Source of the DNA: Nodosilinea sp. PGN35 | GTDB lineage: Bacteria; Cyanobacteriota; Cyanobacteriia; Phormidesmidales; Phormidesmidaceae | Length of the DNA stretch: 64,000 nt | Assembly (NCBI RefSeq): GCF_029109325.1 | Contig: NZ_JAQKQJ010000018.1 | Span: 124,001 to 188,000 of the forward strand | Direction of reading: 5' to 3' | Shown here: piece by piece, positions 60,310 to 64,000 of the stretch | Layout: each line of letters opens with the position of its first letter | Numbering within the stretch: the stretch's first letter is position 1 | Program-made: the position numbers and the translations under genes | The notes under the pieces: model-generated | Told to the model about the DNA's origin: nothing | Seen by the model: only the letters and a program-made list of their open reading frames with translations | Database searches by the model: none

Positions 60310-60957
60310 CTAATCCTCCTCAAAGGTGATTGCGGGAGCACCATCGCAGACGTTGACGCTTTCCTCGTCAATATCGCCGTCGGCAAAAACGGCCCGAAAA
60401 TCGTAGGCGCACTCGCTAGAATTTACCGGCAGGTCTACCGATTCTCCCGGTTGCAGCGCATAGCCACTTTGCTTAAACAGGTTAATGCCCCAGTCCTCGC
60501 TGGAAGCAGGCGTAAAGTAGAAGCCAATGATGGGGACTGCGGTCTGGTTGTTGACCTGAAAGACGTGATCATTGGCGTCAAAGAAGGCGTAGGTGCCCCC
60601 GTGCAGAGTGCACAGATCGACCCCATACTCTTCTACGTAGTCGTCGTCGCCGTCGCCAAAGATGCCAAGCACATCGTAGAGGCAGTTTTCAGGCGGGTTG
60701 TCGAGCCTAATTTGGAGTGCTGAGGCCGGCGGTAGGTCAGTGGAATCGAGTCGATTCTCGCCCCAGTCGTCGGCCTCTGTGGGGGTAGCGTAGAACTCCA
60801 GCAGAGGAGTGCTGGTGTTGTTTTCAATGGCGAAGACTACGGTCTGCTCAGCCTGAGCGGCGATCGCAGTGCCCAGGGTCAGACTGCCTGAGGCGATCGC
60901 CGCCAGCCCACAGGACATCCAATGGGGCAAAAGCCGGTGAACAAAGGGAATGTGCAT
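60310..60957 (-). CDS. Secreted protein with two tandem ~80-residue domains
   Basis: A 215-residue protein with a signal peptide (SCGLAAIASGSLTLGTAIAA) and two similar domains. The first (about 40-115) has LLEFYATPTEADDWGENRL, NCLYDVLGIFGDGDDD and GVDLC; the second (about 125-205) has IIGFYFTPASSEDWGINLF, ECAYDFRAVFADGDID and VNVC. The shared motif is F-Y-x-T-P, D-W-G, then C-x-Y-D, D-G-D and C, so each domain may hold one disulfide. Similar proteins in other bacteria are often mis-named 'argininosuccinate lyase'. Acidic loops may bind calcium (a guess). ATG at 60957 chosen for its signal peptide and AGGCGG upstream. Confidence 0.7.
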   Translation of the reverse strand: MHIPFVHRLLPHWMSCGLAAIASGSLTLGTAIAAQAEQTVVFAIENNTSTPLLEFYATPTEADDWGENRLDSTDLPPASALQIRLDNPPENCLYDVLGIFGDGDDDYVEEYGVDLCTLHGGTYAFFDANDHVFQVNNQTAVPIIGFYFTPASSEDWGINLFKQSGYALQPGESVDLPVNSSECAYDFRAVFADGDIDEESVNVCDGAPAITFEED

Positions 60958-61072
60958 CAGACCGCCTTTGCGCTTGGCCGTAGTTCTGTAATCATTGCTC
61001 TGCCTCCAAACCGAGACACTACCCCAGTATTTCTGGCGATATTTGATGAAAATATCACATCTGCTAGGGCAA

Positions 61073-62191
61073 TCAGTCAATAAAGGTTTGCAACAGCCGA
61101 ATCACCGCTGCCACTGAGGCCAGCGAGGCGGTTTCGGTCGCCGTATGGTATTCGGTGGTGGGAATTTGCAGCGTGGTGCCGGTCACCGCCCCGTCGGTCG
61201 CCGCCGTCAGGCGTCCCATCTCGGTGCGGCCCAGGGAGTAGGGCTTGGGGCGGGTGAGGTTTTGGGCGGCGATGTAGTCGTCTTTGTAGCTGTAGGCAAT
61301 GCCGAGCTGGGTGCAGCGATCGGCGAGCTCCTGGGTGATTTCAGTGGCAAAGGCGGCGCTGGCATCTTTGCGGCGCAGGGTGACGAGCTGCTGGTCGGCG
61401 GCCTCGCGGCTGTGGTAGGGGCTGGTGTCGAGGGCGATCAGGCGATCGGTGCCCAGGCGCTGGCGCTGAAACCACGACAGGGCGTAGCGCCAGCTGCGGC
61501 CCGACTCTTCCTGGGCGGTGAATAGGGCCGTGCCCTCAAACCCGCAGCGGAACAGAAAAATAATGATGGCGGCGCTGACCACATTGTCGAGCTGGGCCGA
61601 GATGTAGCCATCGTTGAACTGGAGGCGATCGAGAAAGGCCACAGGGGTGCCGGGCTGGAGATAGTCGAGCCCATCGACCTCAAAGATCAGGTTTTTGCGC
61701 TCGGGGCAAATGTAGGAGTTGGTGATGACGCCCTGGCCGATGTAGGTGCCAGTGTAGGGCAGGTGGGCCTGCACCCGCTGGCCCTGGAACCGATTCTCAA
61801 TGGTGTGGAGCATCTGTTCTGAGACCGAGTCGCCGGTCAGCTCGCTCTGGTTGCCCGCGATAAAGGCGGCGTACTGAAACTCGTTGGGGCCGGTGCACAG
61901 CAGCCCGTGGCGATCGATGTGGGCCGAGAGCATTAGCTCGTGGGGGCGGCGGCCCTGGGCCACCAGCACGCCGTGGTAGTAGCTCACCTCGGCCCCCACC
62001 TCCTCCAGCTCGCGGCGCAGCACGCGAAAAAAGGCGTCTTCGCTGCCCACCACCGAGGGCTCGCGAATGAGGAACTGGAGAATTTCGAGGAAGTCGGCCA
62101 GCCCCTCCAGGGCGATCGGGTCGGCAGCGGCGGCGGGCTGATGCGCCTGGGGGGCAATGAGCTGATCGACAACCAGGTTCAGTGGGCTCAT
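61073..62191 (-). CDS. M42-like glutamyl aminopeptidase/endoglucanase family protein
   Basis: A 372-residue cytoplasmic dinuclear-metal peptidase-type protein. Metal ligands and catalytic residues of the M42/M28 layout can be placed: His in MLSAHIDRHGLL, Asp in AQLDNVVSAAII, Glu pair in FTAQEESGRSW, Asp in LIALDTSPY and His in IPTTEYHTATETAS. Between them lies the small lid domain (LPYTGTYIGQGVITNSYICP, split). The N-terminal DFLEILQFLIREPSVVGSED resembles the first helix of the family. Substrate unknown. ATG at 62191 without a clear ribosome binding site. Confidence 0.82.
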   Translation of the reverse strand: MSPLNLVVDQLIAPQAHQPAAAADPIALEGLADFLEILQFLIREPSVVGSEDAFFRVLRRELEEVGAEVSYYHGVLVAQGRRPHELMLSAHIDRHGLLCTGPNEFQYAAFIAGNQSELTGDSVSEQMLHTIENRFQGQRVQAHLPYTGTYIGQGVITNSYICPERKNLIFEVDGLDYLQPGTPVAFLDRLQFNDGYISAQLDNVVSAAIIIFLFRCGFEGTALFTAQEESGRSWRYALSWFQRQRLGTDRLIALDTSPYHSREAADQQLVTLRRKDASAAFATEITQELADRCTQLGIAYSYKDDYIAAQNLTRPKPYSLGRTEMGRLTAATDGAVTGTTLQIPTTEYHTATETASLASVAAVIRLLQTFID

Positions 62192-62445
62192 AGGACAAGG
62201 GCCTGCCAGAAGTTTGCCTGTGGTGCTGAAACTGTGACCGGGAGGAGGAGCGTGGGGCGATGGTTAAAGACTGGGCAAGACCCCAGGACGAGGGGCGATC
62301 GCCCCTATACCTATGTATCCCAGAACACCGTCCGCATCCCAGAACACTACCCCGAAGCTCCGTGACGTTTGGTGAATCCCAATACAAAACGAGGCGGTCT
62401 TTTTGGCGATCGCATAATCCTGCAAACCCCAGTGGAGAACCGGAG

Positions 62446-62451
62446 TATAAT
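62446..62451 (+). promoter_or_regulatory. Consensus -10 box for the rrf2-cysK operon
   Basis: A perfect TATAAT lies 31 bp before the GTG of the Rrf2 gene. TGCAAA 19 bp upstream is a weak -35 candidate. The leader between is short, so an Rrf2-type repressor bound here could block initiation. Confidence 0.55.
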
Positions 62452-62482
62452 AGAACCTATCGCTCTTTACCCCCCCTGCCCT

Positions 62483-62917
62483 GTGGATTTGTCGTCTAAA
62501 AGTGAATACGCGCTGCTGGCTCTGCTAGAGCTAAGCCCCCACTACGCCAGCGGCGAGCCGCTGCAAATTCGGCAGATTGCCAGCCAGCAAAATATTCCCG
62601 ATCGCTACTTAGAGCAGCTGCTGGCCACCCTGCGCCGGGCGGGGCTGGTCAAAAGCCAGCGGGGGGCACGGGGCGGCTACCTGCTGGCCCGTGATCCGTG
62701 GAAGATTACCCTCTATGATGTGGTGAGCTGCATCGAAGGGTTTGAACCCCAGCCCGACCCAGCCCAGGGAACCGATACCCCAGAGGCGCGAGTGATTCGA
62801 AATGTGTGGGGAGAGGTGCGCCAGGCCGCCGAAGGGGTGCTGCAAAAATGTACTTTGCAAGACCTAGTCGAAAAGCGCAACGCCCAGCAGCAAGTCGACA
62901 TTATGTATTACATCTAG
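62483..62917 (+). CDS. Rrf2 family transcriptional regulator
   Basis: A 144-residue winged-helix regulator. The N-terminal DNA-binding part is typical of Rrf2 (SKSEYALLALLELSPHYA, then IRQIASQQNIPDRYLEQLLA and LVKSQRGARGGYLLAR). The usual three-Cys iron-sulfur cluster of IscR is absent: only Cys83 and Cys123 occur, the latter in LQKCTLQDLV. This looks more like the CymR-type, which controls cysteine synthesis through the partner CysK; here cysK starts 23 bp downstream, so control of sulfur assimilation is a reasonable inference. GTG start at 62483 with a TATAAT in front. Confidence 0.88.
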   Translation: MDLSSKSEYALLALLELSPHYASGEPLQIRQIASQQNIPDRYLEQLLATLRRAGLVKSQRGARGGYLLARDPWKITLYDVVSCIEGFEPQPDPAQGTDTPEARVIRNVWGEVRQAAEGVLQKCTLQDLVEKRNAQQQVDIMYYI

Positions 62918-62940
62918 GCCCACTACTCTTTTCGACCCCC

Positions 62941-63903
62941 ATGCGAATCGCCGAAAACGTGACCCAACTGATTGGCCGCACCCCTCTGGTGCAGCTCAAC
63001 CGCATTCCCCAGGAGGCGGGCTGCCTGGCCCGGCTGGTGATCAAGCTGGAGGGCATGAACCCATCCGCCTCCGTCAAAGACCGCATCGGCATCAACATGA
63101 TTGAGGCCGCCGAGGCCGAGGGGCTGATCACCCCCGGCAAAACCACCCTGGTGGAACCCACCTCGGGCAACACGGGCATTGCCCTGGCCATGGCGGCGGC
63201 GGCCAAGGGCTACCGCCTGATTCTCACCATGCCCGAGACGATGAGCTCCGAGCGGCGGGCCATGCTGCGGGCCTACGGGGCCGAGCTGGAGCTGACCCCC
63301 GGCGTGGCCGGCATGTCGGGCTGCATCCAGCGAGCCCAGGACATTCTCGACACCCTGCCCGACGCCTACATGCTGCAACAGTTTCGCAACCCGGCTAACC
63401 CCGACATTCACCGCCGCACCACCGCCGAAGAAATCTGGGCCGACACCGATGGCCAGGTTGACATTTTGGTGGCGGGCGTAGGCACGGGCGGCACCATTAC
63501 CGGCGTGGCCGATGTGCTCAAGCAGCGCAAGCCAGGCTTTAAGGCGATCGCCGTCGAACCCGTCAACAGCCCGGTGCTCTCAGGCGGGCGGCCCGGTTCT
63601 CACAAGATTCAGGGGATTGGGGCGGGGTTTGTGCCCGAAGTGCTGAATGTCGCCCTGATCGACGAAGTGGTGCAGGTGGCCGATGAGGACGCGATCGCCT
63701 ACGGTCGCCGCCTGGCCCGCGAAGAGGGGTTGCTCTCGGGCATTTCCACCGGAGCCGCCGTCAAGGCCGCTGTGGAGGTGGGCCTGCGCCCCGAAAACGA
63801 CGGCAAGCTGATTGTGATCATCCAGCCCAGCTTTGGCGAACGCTACCTGAGCACGCCCCTGTTCCAAGATCCCGAGCTGATGGCCCCGCTGGTGATGAGC
63901 TAG
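62941..63903 (+). CDS. cysK: Cysteine synthase (O-acetylserine sulfhydrylase) CysK
   Basis: PLP enzyme making L-cysteine from O-acetylserine and sulfide. The 320-residue protein has the PLP lysine in PSASVKDRIG (Lys46), the substrate loop EPTSGNTGIALA, the phosphate-binding GVGTGGTITG, and the C-terminal LSGISTGAAVKAA. ATG at 62941, the reading start by homology; the earlier frame overlaps the Rrf2 gene. It is cotranscribed with the Rrf2 regulator. Standard length. Confidence 0.96.
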   Translation: MRIAENVTQLIGRTPLVQLNRIPQEAGCLARLVIKLEGMNPSASVKDRIGINMIEAAEAEGLITPGKTTLVEPTSGNTGIALAMAAAAKGYRLILTMPETMSSERRAMLRAYGAELELTPGVAGMSGCIQRAQDILDTLPDAYMLQQFRNPANPDIHRRTTAEEIWADTDGQVDILVAGVGTGGTITGVADVLKQRKPGFKAIAVEPVNSPVLSGGRPGSHKIQGIGAGFVPEVLNVALIDEVVQVADEDAIAYGRRLAREEGLLSGISTGAAVKAAVEVGLRPENDGKLIVIIQPSFGERYLSTPLFQDPELMAPLVMS

Positions 63904-63935
63904 GGGTTTGCCAAGCCGCAGGTGATAGGTCAGTG

Positions 63936-64000
63936 CGGTAAGCGGTAAGCGGTAAGCGGCAAACCGTGAACCGTGAACCGTAAACCGTGAACCGTAAACC
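63936..64000. repeat. Opposing heptamer arrays (CGGTAAG / CCGTGAA), R1-related
   Basis: Three CGGTAAG units (63936-63956), then CCGTGAA, CCGTGAA, CCGTAAA, CCGTGAA, CCGTAAA (63964-63998), running off the window end. These are the core heptamers of the R1 family, here expanded into longer arrays. Confidence 0.8.

Noticed and set aside
63936..64000. CRISPR-like array
   Set aside because: Units are only 7 bp with no spacers; this is a tandem heptamer array. No cas gene is in the window.

Overview
The window comes from a cyanobacterial chromosome. The evidence is the frequent HIP1-type octamer GCGATCGC on both strands, NDH-1 genes of the plastoquinone-reducing type, the chlorophyll-pathway enzymes AcsF and HemJ, and many small protein families seen mainly in cyanobacteria (TIGR04376, DUF1997, DUF4079, DUF4126 and others). 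The high GC content and the gene set suggest a filamentous Leptolyngbya/Nodosilinea-like organism. That lineage guess is inference; no rRNA gene is present to test it.

Layout. 0.1-9 kb: ndhF-ndhD (minus), several cyanobacterial proteins of unknown function, a cysteine-dioxygenase-like cupin and murG. 9-15 kb: a DUF1997 protein, a SAM hydrolase-type protein, moaC, tRNA-Arg(ACG), an MFS exporter, a DUF1643 gene whose 3' end runs into a rhomboid protease gene, and tRNA-Arg(TCT). 15-23.5 kb: membrane and hypothetical proteins, a DUF4126/holin-like cluster, two coiled-coil genes, a GST and an ABC-2 permease. 23.7-30.6 kb: ppsA, a secreted protein with a duplicated domain, an MscS channel and a TVP38-family protein. 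30.7-33 kb: a histidine kinase/response regulator operon behind 11-bp-spaced repeats. 34-38 kb: two ABC-2 permeases without an ATPase, a stand-alone TIR protein and an LRR-protein kinase. 38-42 kb: a GIDE-like protein, hemJ and a TPR protein. 42-46 kb: dnaK and an AT-richer toxin-antitoxin-like pair. 46-54 kb: acsF, a GIDE protein, an M48 protease, DUF4079 and DUF1997 proteins, a TIC62-like dehydrogenase and thyX. 54-64 kb: hypothetical proteins, rsmI, a TM/TPR protein, a secreted two-gene unit, an M42-like peptidase and an Rrf2 regulator with cysK.

Most genes are ordinary housekeeping or cyanobacteria-specific genes in short operons. No rRNA, CRISPR array, insertion sequence or prophage was seen. 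What is unusual lies mostly between genes. Phased 7-bp repeats, often as opposing blocks that could fold into hairpins, occur in many gaps. Two dispersed, MITE-sized repeat families with imperfect terminal inverted repeats recur, one about five times and the other four times. Two small ORFs with strong ribosome binding sites, about 42-44 codons long, lie in gaps.

The best candidate for an undescribed system is the TIR protein next to the LRR-kinase (35.6-37.9 kb). These resemble split immune-receptor modules, but the TIR appears to have lost its catalytic glutamate, so the link to immunity is speculative. The coiled-coil pair at 20.2-21.4 kb and the toxin-like pair at 44.8-45.6 kb are secondary candidates.
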